Assembly: GCA_028372485.1 (NCBI GenBank)
Contig: JAOMYS010000004.1
Coordinates: forward strand, 1-20,286
Reading direction: 5' to 3'
Source of the DNA: Rickettsiaceae bacterium
GTDB lineage: Bacteria; Pseudomonadota; Alphaproteobacteria; Rickettsiales; Rickettsiaceae
Length of the DNA stretch: 20,286 nucleotides
A model generated the notes under the pieces. It made no database searches. It saw nothing but the letters and a program-made list of their open reading frames with translations, and was not told the DNA's origin. The position numbers were made by a program, and so were the translations under genes. Shown one piece after another: positions 1 to 10,526 of the stretch (positions are counted from its first letter, which is position 1; each line of letters starts with the position of its first letter).

Positions 1-479
1 ATTCCAAAACCTATATGCATTATAACATCTATAGATGATACAAAAGCAATTGATAGAGTAAATGCAGTTATAATAAAACTCACAATGTCGTATAACGCAC
101 CAAAAAATATATGCCGATTACTTATCAAGTAAGTAATACTCTCTATAATAGGAATGATAGACTGCGAGAAAAGAAAAGATAAACACCCACTAGAAACAAA
201 GATTAATAATAACCGTACTGGTTCTAAATATTTAATTAATATCTCGAAAGAATACACTCTATATGAAATTATTATTGCTATGTTGAGAATTAGAGCAATA
301 AAAAAGGTGATATAAAAACATTTAAAAGTCCTTGGATATTTGTTAAATATTTGTTGATTTATTGAGATAGCCAATTGACTAAAAAAAGTCATATCACTGT
401 AAGGTCTGAATCCGACAAATTGAATTAGCTCTAAAAGTTCATTTCTCGATAATTCGATCTTATCTGTTTCTTGTATCAT
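1..479 (-). CDS. Multi-pass inner-membrane protein of unknown function, C-terminus beyond the window
   Basis: The reverse strand is open from an ATG at 477-479 to the left edge, giving 159 residues with no stop. An in-frame TGA lies about 40 bases upstream with no other Met, Val or Leu start between, so the start is fairly secure, although no Shine-Dalgarno sequence is seen. The first 50 residues are soluble and mixed-charge (start MIQETDKIELSRNELLEL). Three long hydrophobic segments follow, at about 53-73, 87-112 and 124-152, so this is an integral membrane protein. The layout of a short cytoplasmic N-terminus followed by clustered helices recalls Yip1-type proteins, but I see no diagnostic motif and do not assign it. 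It lies 98 bases downstream of the lipoprotein gene on the same strand and may share its transcript. Confidence 0.7.
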   Translation of the reverse strand, partial: MIQETDKIELSRNELLELIQFVGFRPYSDMTFFSQLAISINQQIFNKYPRTFKCFYITFFIALILNIAIIISYRVYSFEILIKYLEPVRLLLIFVSSGCLSFLFSQSIIPIIESITYLISNRHIFFGALYDIVSFIITAFTLSIAFVSSIDVIMHIGFG

Positions 480-577
480 ATTATCAATATCTAGTAGAAT
501 AAATAAATCTATATATCGTCACAAATTTCTTATATAAAATGCCCTTTATACGAACATGATAGATAATTGCAAACTTT

Positions 578-1315
578 TTAATCATTTATGATATCACGTA
601 CTCGTTTTTCCAACTCAGCAATATTAGCACTCACATTTATGAGATTATTTTGTGATTTCATGGTAGATAGCTGAGCTTTTATAACAATTTTAGAAGCATT
701 TCTATAAGGGTAAACCTTTATATCCGCTAACACAGAAGCATTAGACAGATTAAATTCGTACTTATCAATCGCTCTTCTATATAAAGCACCACGATGCAAA
801 TTGGCTTTCATAGCATCAGAAGGAAATTCAGATACTAACTCAAAGTTATAGTCTAATTTCGCAGACTCCAAGTAATTCTTTATATCAAATCTCGGTATTG
901 GAAAAGGTAGCACTAGACCCTCTTGATATGTGCTAGAGGACTTGGCTTCAAATATAACTACATTATCAGTACCCTTTTGTTCCTTGATTATATTACCAAT
1001 ATATATTATCCCTGATCCTGCTGTACCATTGTCTACTCTTCTCTCGATTTGCCATCCTGTATCACCAAATCTAGGAATAATTTTCTCTTGTTTAGAATCT
1101 ACCCCCCATTGCTTAGAATAAAACATCAATCCATTGATCCCCTGTAAATTTGGTAAACTCCTCGGAACAAGATATGTTATTTTTATATCCTTAACTTCCT
1201 TCACTTCAGAATCTTTAGGAGTAAGTTGAATATCATAATCACCCGGAAGAGTCATTTTATTTGCGCAACCAGAAATTAAAATGCATACAAATAATAATAA
1301 AAATCTTGATACCAT
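578..1315 (-). CDS. Putative outer-membrane lipoprotein, function unknown
   Basis: This 245-residue protein begins with a type II signal peptide: MVSR, a hydrophobic stretch FLLLFVCILI, then a lipobox ISGC with the modified Cys at 17. The next residue is Ala, not Asp, which by the usual sorting rule favours the outer membrane. The start is supported by AGAGG six bases before the ATG. The mature part is soluble, without transmembrane segments. It has a central block around residues 58-105 (LQGINGLMFYSKQWGVD, then GDTGWQIERR) that looks conserved, but I do not recognise the family. An auxiliary lipoprotein of an ABC or Mla/Pqi-type transporter is one possibility, with no direct evidence. It lies downstream of the 5S terminator, so it probably has its own promoter; I see only weak matches in the AT-rich 1316-1450 stretch. 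The membrane protein gene follows on the same strand. Confidence 0.8.
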   Translation of the reverse strand: MVSRFLLLFVCILISGCANKMTLPGDYDIQLTPKDSEVKEVKDIKITYLVPRSLPNLQGINGLMFYSKQWGVDSKQEKIIPRFGDTGWQIERRVDNGTAGSGIIYIGNIIKEQKGTDNVVIFEAKSSSTYQEGLVLPFPIPRFDIKNYLESAKLDYNFELVSEFPSDAMKANLHRGALYRRAIDKYEFNLSNASVLADIKVYPYRNASKIVIKAQLSTMKSQNNLINVSANIAELEKRVRDIIND

Positions 1316-1450
1316 ATTATCCTCTATTAATTTATATATTTATACTAGATTTAGTGACTTACTCTGTAACAGTAAAAGAATAAAATTCTACGCTCAAGAT
1401 AATAATAGATAAAATATATTTATTCAACCCTTGATTGAACATTTAGGCGT

Positions 1451-1474
1451 AAAAAAAGCTTGTATTGCAAGCTT
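1451..1474 (-). terminator. Intrinsic terminator of the 23S-5S operon
   Basis: Read on the minus strand, AAGCTTG-CAATA-CAAGCTT forms a perfect 7-bp stem with a 5-base loop. It runs straight into a T tract (the forward strand shows seven A at 1451-1457). It overlaps the 3' end of 5S rRNA. Confidence 0.8.
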
Positions 1475-1601
1475 GGCAGCGACCTACTCTCCCGTGCCTC
1501 AGGGCAAAGTACCATCGGCGCTGTGAGGTTTCACTTCCGAGTTCGGAATGGAATCGAGTGTTTCACTCACGCTATAACCACCAAGCTAGCAATACAAGCT
1601 T
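1456..1601 (-). other. Pre-5S processing stem
   Basis: The 21 bases at 1456-1476 and the 21 bases at 1581-1601 are reverse complements with a single mismatch. In the transcript they would bracket 5S as one long helix that joins the mature terminal helix, the usual substrate for RNase III or RNase E type maturation. The 3' arm is the same sequence that folds on itself as the terminator, so the two structures are mutually exclusive. Confidence 0.75.
1471..1587 (-). rRNA. rrf: 5S ribosomal RNA
   Basis: On the minus strand the conserved 5S core is clear: CCATTCCGAACTCGGAAGTG (loop B-C region), GCGCCGATGGTACT, then GGGAGAGTAGGTCGCTGCC at the 3' side. The 5' GGTGG pairs with the 3' CTGCC in the terminal helix. 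The length is about 117 bases, normal for bacteria; the exact ends may be off by a few bases. It lies about 220 bases after 23S with no tRNA in the spacer. The spacer (about 1602-1804) shows only AT-rich sequence. Confidence 0.95.
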
Positions 1602-1804
1602 TTTAAAATGCTGTATTGTACAGAATTATTACAAAAAAATTCATAATAACCCAGATAAACTGCGCTGATAAAGAATAAAATAAATACGTTTTATAAATAG
1701 CGAAATATAAGATTAACACTACATGCAATCGTATAATCTCTGTTAGCGCCTAATTTTTATCTTTATACTATCAAAAATGAAGTATAAGGACAAAAAAGAA
1801 TTGC

Positions 1805-4566
<2,762 letters not shown>

Positions 4567-4628
4567 TTTGCCAAAACTTGAGATCACACGATGCATGTAG
4601 AGTTAATTTTACACGCTCAGTATTTACT

Positions 4629-4643
4629 CGCGATATTATCGCG
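4629..4643. other. Hairpin in the 23S leader
   Basis: The palindrome CGCGAT-ATT-ATCGCG gives a 6-bp stem with a 3-base loop, GC-rich against an AT-rich background. It sits in the transcribed leader about 65 bases before the 23S 5' end and has no T tract, so it is not a terminator. A processing or antitermination-related structure is likely. Confidence 0.5.
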
Positions 4644-4672
4644 GTGTGTATTTTGTTTTTATTCTTTATCAA

Positions 4673-4705
4673 CTTTTTAAACAGCTGTAAGCATCACTCG
4701 CTTAC
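4673..4705 (-). promoter_or_regulatory. boxB-boxA-like antitermination leader of the 23S-5S operon
   Basis: On the minus strand a hairpin GTAAGC-GAGTGAT-GCTTAC (4687-4705) lies a few bases after the predicted transcription start. It is followed at once by GCTGTTTAAAAAG (4673-4685), similar to the bacterial boxA consensus (TGCTCTTTAACAA). This order, boxB hairpin then boxA, is that of rrn leaders bound by the Nus factors. The boxA match is partial, so this is an inference from position and order. Confidence 0.5.
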
Positions 4706-4714
4706 GTGCTAGTT

Positions 4715-4743
4715 TTTATATATACATTCCCCGCCTCTGTCAA
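4715..4743 (-). promoter_or_regulatory. Sigma-70 promoter of the 23S-5S operon
   Basis: On the minus strand a perfect -35 TTGACA (4738-4743), a 17-base spacer (GC-rich near its middle) and a -10 TATAAA (4715-4720). The start is predicted near 4708, about 140 bases before 23S. This is the best promoter match in the window. Confidence 0.8.
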
Positions 4744-4922
4744 ACACTATTTTGAAAAAAATACAAAGAAAATACATTAAGCATCGAAGCGCACGCACAG
4801 ATATAAGATTAAATTACACAAAAAAAAATTTACCCTAAATAGGTTAATAAAAAAATTACCTAATAGCAGAACAAAAAAACTCAAAGATAAGTTGAATATT
4901 ATCTAAATATTTGTAGTCTGTA

Positions 4923-6011
4923 ATGCAATTATCAAAAATTCAAATTATGAGTAAATTTATCAAAACCGGAGATAAAAGTAGTACTAAAGTACAAAATGAG
5001 CTTTTACCAGAGGTATATAAATTATTTCTTTCACAAAAAGATTTATATAAAGATCTCTTCTATACAATAAGTCTTCCGGAAGACAATTGGAATAAAGATG
5101 TATTATATCTATATGAGGCAACGCTTAAAGGGACATTAGATAATTATTACCCCAACTTTAAACAGAAAATCCTAAGCGCTACAGCAAGAGCGCTACATCC
5201 AGACCATGTCACTACATTATGCGAAGGAAGCCTCCTTAATGCACTTACACACTTATATCATGTTACATGTGAAGCATATCCAGAAGCAGATCACAAAGCA
5301 GTAGAGCGAGAGATAAATAATATAGCATCAAAAAAAATATCTCAAAACTTTCTTGATGATCAAAAAGAAATAGTGGAATACAACAAACAACTTAATATAC
5401 AAGTACAATACTTACACGAATCAGCACTTCAAGGAACGTTGGATACCTATTATCCTAAATTTAAACAACATATATTAAACATTACACATAACAGGGTGTA
5501 CCCTGAATTTGCGAAGCAGTTTTGCCACGCACAAAAATACAGTGAGGCAAAGAAACTAGCAGAAGAGTCCAATAAAGTTTGGCAAAACTTATACGAATCA
5601 ATAATTCTCGATACATTCAAAAAAGAAAAAGAACAAATAGGAAACAAAATAGTAAACCTTACTTCAGGAAAAGTATCCGAAGATTTTGTCAACGATCTTT
5701 GCACAAAAAAACAAAGAGATGCAGAAGAAATAACATACAAATTCAATGAAATTCCGCAAAATTTATACAACACTGATTATACTGCAATTAAACAAGAAAT
5801 GCATGAGCTCACTAATGGCAAAGTATCAGCAGGCTTTGTTGAAAATTTTTTCAACAAAAATATACAAATTAGGCAAAAAATAGATAACCTCCCGCCCCTT
5901 CAAGAATATGATTTCATAGAAAATGAATACATAGAAAAAAATGAAGGCAGAAAAGAAATGGGTAGCATCAATGTGGAATATCCTAACTCTGGTCAAGAAG
6001 ATCTAGATTAA
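4923..6011 (+). CDS. Hypothetical protein built of about five degenerate repeats
   Basis: This 362-residue protein is soluble and lysine/glutamate-rich, with no signal peptide or membrane segment. I do not recognise the family. It contains internal repeats of about 35-43 residues starting near 62, 111, 163, 223 and 281. Units 1 and 3 are clearest: LYEATLKGTLDNYYPNFKQ and LHESALQGTLDTYYPKFKQ, each followed by IL..T and ending in a Cys (100 and 201). Unit 4 keeps LYES, the NLTSGKVSEDFV segment and its Cys (260). Unit 5 has ELTNGKVSAGFVENFF. Unit 2 is the most worn (INNIASKKISQNFL). The spacing and amphipathic pattern suggest a helical repeat fold. The acidic tail after residue 330 is repeat-free. 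The start may be Met 1 or Met 9 (MSKFIKTG); neither has a Shine-Dalgarno. It lies 180 bases beyond the rrl promoter, divergent from it, and is convergent with lysC. Confidence 0.8.
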   Translation: MQLSKIQIMSKFIKTGDKSSTKVQNELLPEVYKLFLSQKDLYKDLFYTISLPEDNWNKDVLYLYEATLKGTLDNYYPNFKQKILSATARALHPDHVTTLCEGSLLNALTHLYHVTCEAYPEADHKAVEREINNIASKKISQNFLDDQKEIVEYNKQLNIQVQYLHESALQGTLDTYYPKFKQHILNITHNRVYPEFAKQFCHAQKYSEAKKLAEESNKVWQNLYESIILDTFKKEKEQIGNKIVNLTSGKVSEDFVNDLCTKKQRDAEEITYKFNEIPQNLYNTDYTAIKQEMHELTNGKVSAGFVENFFNKNIQIRQKIDNLPPLQEYDFIENEYIEKNEGRKEMGSINVEYPNSGQEDLD

Positions 6012-6033
6012 TTACCAACAGAGCATTTGCCTC

Positions 6034-7233
6034 TCAGACATTCATCAAAACATCATGAAGTAATTTTACTGCGCATTCAGCATCTTCGTCATGCACTAAC
6101 ACAAACATCCTAGAATCAGAGACATCGAACCATAATATTTTTATACTATTTTGCTCAAGCAAATGTGTTACTCTGTGTATTAAATTAGTGTCACTTTGAA
6201 CCCCATAGCCCACAACAGATACTGTAGAAATATTGAGGTGCAACTCATACTCACGTAAAAACCCTTGATCTCTTAAGTTACTTAACAAATTCTGGCATTT
6301 GTTCTTATCTGATAGATTGATAATAACTGCAAAACCCTTCTCTTCAAGTTCACACAAATGTTCTATTTGAATAGAATTTTCATTAAAAATCCCTACAATT
6401 TTATCTGAATTAGCGCCTACATGTGAAGCATCTATTTTTAGCAAATTTTTATTTGATGTAACAGCTATTATATCTTTTTCATTCTTCTTACAAGCTTCAG
6501 GACTAATTATCGTACGGGTATTTCGTGTAAATGAAGACAAAACCCTCATATGAAGCTCATAGCGCTTTGCAACAAGTGCAGCCCTTGAATGCAATACTTT
6601 TGCCCCAGCAGAACATAATGCATATAACTCATCAACGTGCATTCTATCTATCTTCTTTGCATCATGAACGATCCTAGGATCTGCACTATATATACCATCA
6701 ACATCAGTATATATATCGCACCTATCTGCACTTAAATTTGCTGCAATAATAGCGGCACTAGTATCAGATCCCCCCTTTCCTAGCGTTGCTATATCACCAT
6801 TATCATTTACACCTTGAAAACCTGTGATCACTGGAATAATACCAGAGTCCAGCATACTTCTTATCAGTTTAGAATCTACTTCTAACAACTGTGCATTACC
6901 ATGAACATCATCTGCCTTTAATCCAACTTGCCAAGACTGCATGGATCTTGCCATAATTCCTATGTCTTGGAGCTTAAGCGCAAGAAGAGATGCTGTTACA
7001 ACCTCACCACTAGAAAGAGCTGCATCATACTCCCTTATATGAGACGTACGATCCAATTTAGACAAAGCATCGCATTTTGCAATAAGTGAATTAGTCACGC
7101 CAGCCATGGCAGATACCACAACCACCACTTTACTTCCTAAATTCATCTCTTCCTGAATTATCTTCGCTACATTACTTAGCCTTTCTACATCCGCAACGGA
7201 GGTGCCTCCAAATTTTTGAACAATTATTTTCAT
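6034..7233 (-). CDS. lysC: Aspartate kinase (aspartokinase)
   Basis: It phosphorylates L-aspartate to 4-phospho-aspartate, the first step to diaminopimelate, lysine, threonine and methionine. In Rickettsiales the likely purpose is diaminopimelate for peptidoglycan. The 399-residue protein opens with KFGGTS (7-12), the amino-acid kinase signature. It also has SGE (75-77), GKGGSDTSA (152-160) and TDVDGIYSADPR (176-187), which are substrate and ATP site motifs. Residues from about 265 form two ACT regulatory domains, the second including VSVVGYGVQSDTNLIHRV (338-355) and ending near the C-terminus. The length is that of monofunctional bacterial aspartokinases, with no homoserine dehydrogenase fusion. 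Feedback control by lysine or threonine is expected from the ACT pair. It ends 22 bases from the convergent repeat-protein gene with no clear terminator, and its 5' end faces ubiG across 149 bases. Confidence 0.95.
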   Translation of the reverse strand: MKIIVQKFGGTSVADVERLSNVAKIIQEEMNLGSKVVVVVSAMAGVTNSLIAKCDALSKLDRTSHIREYDAALSSGEVVTASLLALKLQDIGIMARSMQSWQVGLKADDVHGNAQLLEVDSKLIRSMLDSGIIPVITGFQGVNDNGDIATLGKGGSDTSAAIIAANLSADRCDIYTDVDGIYSADPRIVHDAKKIDRMHVDELYALCSAGAKVLHSRAALVAKRYELHMRVLSSFTRNTRTIISPEACKKNEKDIIAVTSNKNLLKIDASHVGANSDKIVGIFNENSIQIEHLCELEEKGFAVIINLSDKNKCQNLLSNLRDQGFLREYELHLNISTVSVVGYGVQSDTNLIHRVTHLLEQNSIKILWFDVSDSRMFVLVHDEDAECAVKLLHDVLMNV

Positions 7234-7382
7234 AGAGGAAATATCATTGTAAAAGAAAATATAAATAAATCAGGCGCAATGATATCATTTTACTGATAAT
7301 TTTTGAAGGAATAATATTTACAGCTAAATCGTTATAAACTACCCTAAACTTATACATAAACTAAGTTTAAATATAATTACAA

Positions 7383-8099
7383 ATGCAAACCTCATCAATC
7401 GATAAAAAAGAACTAGAAAAATTCAACAAGACAAGCAAAGAATGGTGGCACAAAGACGGTGAATTCCAGATGCTTCACGAAATCACACCTATCAGAGTAG
7501 AGTACATAAATTCTGTCATTAATAATCATTTCAAAACAAAAAGTAATAAGAAGCTAAAACTCATTGATGTCGGGTGCGGTGGAGGCTTGATATCTATCCC
7601 CATGTGCAAGCTTGGATTTGATGTTACTGCACTTGATCCCAACGAAACAAACGTTAAAAATATTACATCGTATGCAAAGGACCATAATCTGAATATAAAA
7701 TGCATAGGAAATACAGTTGAGGAACACATCAAAACAAATCCAAAATATGATATTGTGTTATGTTTAGAAGTAATAGAACACGTATCAAATCTAGAAGAGT
7801 TTGTGCAGAATCTTTCCAAGCTCGTATCAGACAAAGGTATTCTTGTTCTCTCTACCATAAACAGAAATATAAAATCCTATTTACAAGCAATTATCGTGGC
7901 AGAGTATATACTTGGATGGATCCCCAAAAAAACACATGATCACGAAAAATTTGTAAAGCCTTCGAAAATTGTCTCGATATTAGAAAATACAGATTTAACG
8001 CTAAAAGAACTAAAAGGCTTGTCACTCTCTATTCCATCGCAGAATTGGTATATATCAAACGATATAGATGTAAATTACTTCGCTGTATTCCAAAAATAA
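7383..8099 (+). CDS. ubiG: Ubiquinone biosynthesis O-methyltransferase UbiG
   Basis: This is a SAM-dependent class I methyltransferase that carries out both O-methylations of the ubiquinone head group at the membrane surface. In 238 residues it shows the N-terminal FNKTSKEWWHKDGEFQMLH block (14-32), which is typical of UbiG. SAM motif I is LIDVGCGGG (60-68), followed by an acidic motif II end at D85, CLEVIEHV (127-134) and LVLSTINRN (154-162). The UbiG signature AEYILGWIPKKTHDHEKF lies at 173-190. All are intact and the length is normal. Start: the ATG at 7383 is the first in frame and fits the family N-terminus. No Shine-Dalgarno precedes it, and a TATAAT lies only six bases upstream. It is convergent with rnj, five bases between stop codons, so terminator sequence must lie within one of the two genes. 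Confidence 0.95.
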   Translation: MQTSSIDKKELEKFNKTSKEWWHKDGEFQMLHEITPIRVEYINSVINNHFKTKSNKKLKLIDVGCGGGLISIPMCKLGFDVTALDPNETNVKNITSYAKDHNLNIKCIGNTVEEHIKTNPKYDIVLCLEVIEHVSNLEEFVQNLSKLVSDKGILVLSTINRNIKSYLQAIIVAEYILGWIPKKTHDHEKFVKPSKIVSILENTDLTLKELKGLSLSIPSQNWYISNDIDVNYFAVFQK

Positions 8100-8104
8100 A
8101 TCAA

Positions 8105-9781
8105 TCAATCTATCTCTTCAATATTCACTATAATCACAGGAGATTTATTTGTCTCCTGCTTGATTGTTTTTCTTACAGTCTTCTTAACGCAAGATTCTAT
8201 CTGATCAATGCCAAGAGAATTTTTTGCGCTCTTACGTTGACCTTTTAATGCAATCTGCACTTCTTCTTTAATAGAATCAATAAGCTCACCATCTTCTATA
8301 TGGTCTAACAAACCAGGCGTTGAAACGATAGGACTCGCAACAAGCCTCAACTTATCGTCAAGCACAATAGAAGCAACAACGATTCCAGAATGAACCATTC
8401 TCTTACGCATTTTAAAAATAACAGAATCATCCGGCAGTAAGTAGTTTCCATCTACCGCCAAATAACCATTTTTCACCCTGTCAATTACCTTTGAAGATTC
8501 TTCCTCTAAAAGCACAACAGAGCCATTTTCCACTTCCACTGCATGTTTAATTCCATGAGCTTTTGCAAGTTTTGCATGTTCATGAATATGAATAGGCTCA
8601 CCATGTACAGGAATACAAACTTGCGGACGAACTAAATCGTACATTTGCTGAAGCTCCTCAACTCCAGGATGACCAGATACATGAACGAAATGATCTCTCT
8701 CTGTTACAACCTCGATTTTCCTTTTTACGAAATTATTGAATAATTTAAAAATCTTTTTGTCATTCCCGGGAATTATTTTAGATGAGAAAATCACAGTATC
8801 CCTAGGTGCTAACTTAATAGAAGAATGAGAATCATTTGCTATTTTTCCAATAGCGGCCATAGGCTCACCTTGACACCCCGTGGCAATTATAAGCAGGTCT
8901 TTCCTTTTATGATTAGCAATTGAGCGCTCATCAAGTAATGGTTCTATGTCATTCAAATATCCGCTATCTTGCGCAGCTTCCATCATTCTATGCATGCTAC
9001 GACCAGTAATCGCTACTTTTCTTCCAGCTTTCTGCCCAGCATGAATAATAGTATCAAGACGAGCCAAGTTTGATGCAAATGTAGTAACAATAACCATCTC
9101 GGGGCATCCAGAAATAATATCAACTAAACTATCACGCACATCTCCTTCAGAACCAGAAGAACCCTTGTTAAACACATTTGTTGAATCGCATACAAGTGCG
9201 AGCACCCCTTCATCCCCGCATTTCCTTAAGGCATCTTGATCCGAAGGCTTGCCAACTATAGGGTTTGGATCAAATTTCCAATCCCCAGTATGAAGAATAT
9301 TCCCAGCATCAGTTCTTATCATTAAGGCATGCATTTCTGGTGCAGAATGCGTAAGCCCAATCATTTCAATAGAGAAAGGCCCTAAGTCAAATTTCTTCTC
9401 TGGATTGATTTCATGGATCTTCACCTTATCAGCAAAAGAATATTCTGCTAATTTGCTCTTCAAAAATGATTTTGTAAATTTAGTTGTGTAAATAGTACAT
9501 TCAAGACCACCCCACAAATACTGAATAGCACCTAAATGATCTTCATGTGCATGTGTTAAAATGATACCAAGCAAATTCTTCTTTTGCGCTTCAATAAAAC
9601 TTAAATCAGCAACTACCATATCTACACCTGGTAGATTCTCATCTGCAAATCCACTTCCGCAATCCACCATTATCCATTTTCCTTGAAAATGGTATAAATT
9701 AACATTAATTCCGATTTCGTTTGAACCACCAAGTGGGATAAATAATAATTTGTTTTTATATGTTTTCGGGTTGAATGACAT
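8105..9781 (-). CDS. rnj: Ribonuclease J (metallo-beta-lactamase / beta-CASP RNase)
   Basis: A 5'-3' exo- and endoribonuclease of mRNA turnover and rRNA maturation. From the Met at 9781 it has 558 residues. Motifs, numbered from the longer frame that begins 20 codons earlier: IPLGGSNEIGINVNLY (35-50), zinc site HAHEDH (97-102), HTGDWKFDP (184-192), the beta-CASP segment with TGCQGEP (321-327), HVSGHPGVEELQQM (387-400) and PVHGEP (411-416). A C-terminal RNase J domain follows. All catalytic ligands are present. I prefer the start at 9781 over an upstream ATG at 9841 for three reasons: family members begin 10-15 residues before the LGGSNEIG motif, the upstream start would leave seven bases to the divergent PAP2 gene, and a promoter-like element lies within the extra 20 codons. 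Neither start has a good Shine-Dalgarno. Confidence 0.95.
   Translation of the reverse strand: MSFNPKTYKNKLLFIPLGGSNEIGINVNLYHFQGKWIMVDCGSGFADENLPGVDMVVADLSFIEAQKKNLLGIILTHAHEDHLGAIQYLWGGLECTIYTTKFTKSFLKSKLAEYSFADKVKIHEINPEKKFDLGPFSIEMIGLTHSAPEMHALMIRTDAGNILHTGDWKFDPNPIVGKPSDQDALRKCGDEGVLALVCDSTNVFNKGSSGSEGDVRDSLVDIISGCPEMVIVTTFASNLARLDTIIHAGQKAGRKVAITGRSMHRMMEAAQDSGYLNDIEPLLDERSIANHKRKDLLIIATGCQGEPMAAIGKIANDSHSSIKLAPRDTVIFSSKIIPGNDKKIFKLFNNFVKRKIEVVTERDHFVHVSGHPGVEELQQMYDLVRPQVCIPVHGEPIHIHEHAKLAKAHGIKHAVEVENGSVVLLEEESSKVIDRVKNGYLAVDGNYLLPDDSVIFKMRKRMVHSGIVVASIVLDDKLRLVASPIVSTPGLLDHIEDGELIDSIKEEVQIALKGQRKSAKNSLGIDQIESCVKKTVRKTIKQETNKSPVIIVNIEEID
8137..8158 (+). terminator. Possible ubiG terminator inside the 3' end of rnj
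   Basis: CAGGAGA-TTTATTTG-TCTCCTG is a perfect 7-bp stem, 38 bases after the ubiG stop. It is followed after seven bases by a short T run (GTTTTTC). The T tract is displaced, so function is uncertain; the sequence also encodes rnj codons on the other strand. Confidence 0.3.
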
Positions 9782-9820
9782 TAGATTTTTTGTATTATTC
9801 TGTATAAAATTTGATAGCTC

Positions 9821-9849
9821 TTTATACCTTATTATTTGCATCTAGTCTA
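9821..9849 (-). promoter_or_regulatory. Candidate rnj promoter
   Basis: On the minus strand a -35 TAGACT (9844-9849, four of six matches), a 17-base spacer and a -10 TATAAA (9821-9826). The predicted start near 9814 gives a 33-base leader to the preferred ATG at 9781. AT-rich background makes chance matches common. Confidence 0.35.
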
Positions 9850-10526
9850 TGATTAATAATTATTTAGTTAATTTGAGTTTAACAATTTCTGGTATATTGC
9901 TGCTGATATTTGTTTTATTCCCAGATATTGATATCTCTATTTCATCACTATTTTATGATAGTGACCTTAGGTTTTTTTATAAAGATTCCTTCATTATAGA
10001 GTTAATTTTTAGAAGCATCCCATTAATTACAAAAATCTTTGTAGCAATATGTTTTTCAAATCTCATATATGTGCTTCTAAAACATAAAAATATAAAATCT
10101 GTCGTTAGATCATGGGCTTTTTTCTTATGTATTACAGCTGCAATTGCCCCTGCATTTACAGTAAATTACGCGTTAAAAGAAAATTTTGGCAGAGCACGCC
10201 CAAAACAGATCAAGGAATTTGCAAGAGATAAGACATTCTCCAGAGCATTTGTTATATCAGACCAATGCGATACAAATTGTTCATTTTCCTCTGGTCATGC
10301 CGCTATGGCGTTTTATTTCTCAAGCATAGCATATATAGTGAATATCATCTATTTCAATAGAGTGTATTTATCTATGTTAATCTTCGGATTTATAGTAGGA
10401 TTATCTCGCATTGCAGTTGGTGGGCATTTTGCAAGCGATGTAATAGCTTCATGCTTCATTGTATTATTATTGAATCATCTAACATATCTTTTATGGAAAA
10501 ACATAACTTCAAAATGGAAAAAATAG
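9849..10526 (+). CDS. PAP2-family membrane lipid phosphatase
   Basis: This is a 225-residue integral membrane phosphatase with about six hydrophobic segments. The three PAP2 catalytic motifs are complete: K110-x6-R117-P118 (KENFGRARP), FSSGH (146-150) and S186-R187-x5-H193-x3-D197 (SRIAVGGHFASD). The His pair and Arg/Lys residues make the phosphohistidine active site on the periplasmic face. The N-terminal FPDIDISISSLFYD segment resembles lipid A phosphatase (LpxE/LpxF-type) members of the family. Phosphatidylglycerophosphate or undecaprenyl-pyrophosphate phosphatases share the same motifs, so the substrate is open. The start codon lies close to the divergent rnj. Its 3' end overlaps nadK by 13 bases, so the two are cotranscribed and probably translationally coupled. 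Confidence 0.88.
   Translation: MINNYLVNLSLTISGILLLIFVLFPDIDISISSLFYDSDLRFFYKDSFIIELIFRSIPLITKIFVAICFSNLIYVLLKHKNIKSVVRSWAFFLCITAAIAPAFTVNYALKENFGRARPKQIKEFARDKTFSRAFVISDQCDTNCSFSSGHAAMAFYFSSIAYIVNIIYFNRVYLSMLIFGFIVGLSRIAVGGHFASDVIASCFIVLLLNHLTYLLWKNITSKWKK

Noticed and set aside
1465..1668. Plus-strand open frame of 67 codons
   Set aside because: It is antisense to 5S rRNA and its processing stem; open only by chance.
1602..1804. Possible tRNA between 23S and 5S
   Set aside because: No T-loop GGTTCRA motif, acceptor stem pairing or anticodon arm could be found in the AT-rich spacer.
4820..4922. Small inverted repeats TAGGTTAA/TTACCTA and AGATAA/TTATCT before the repeat-protein gene
   Set aside because: Short, almost all A-T, and without a consistent T tract; expected by chance at this base composition.
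5450..5773. Minus-strand open frame of 107 codons
   Set aside because: It is antisense to the repeat-protein gene, whose repeat pattern proves the plus strand is coding; the cysteine- and serine-rich translation is not protein-like.
7350..7377. Promoter TTATAC-16-TATAAT just before ubiG, implying a leaderless mRNA
   Set aside because: The -35 match is poor and TATAAT-like words are frequent in this AT-rich DNA; a second TATAAA at 7333 is equally possible. Needs a mapped start to revive it.
10451..10513. Longer nadK start at 10451 (21 more codons)
   Set aside because: The extra residues are encoded inside the PAP2 gene, do not look like NadK, and the family N-terminus begins at 10514.
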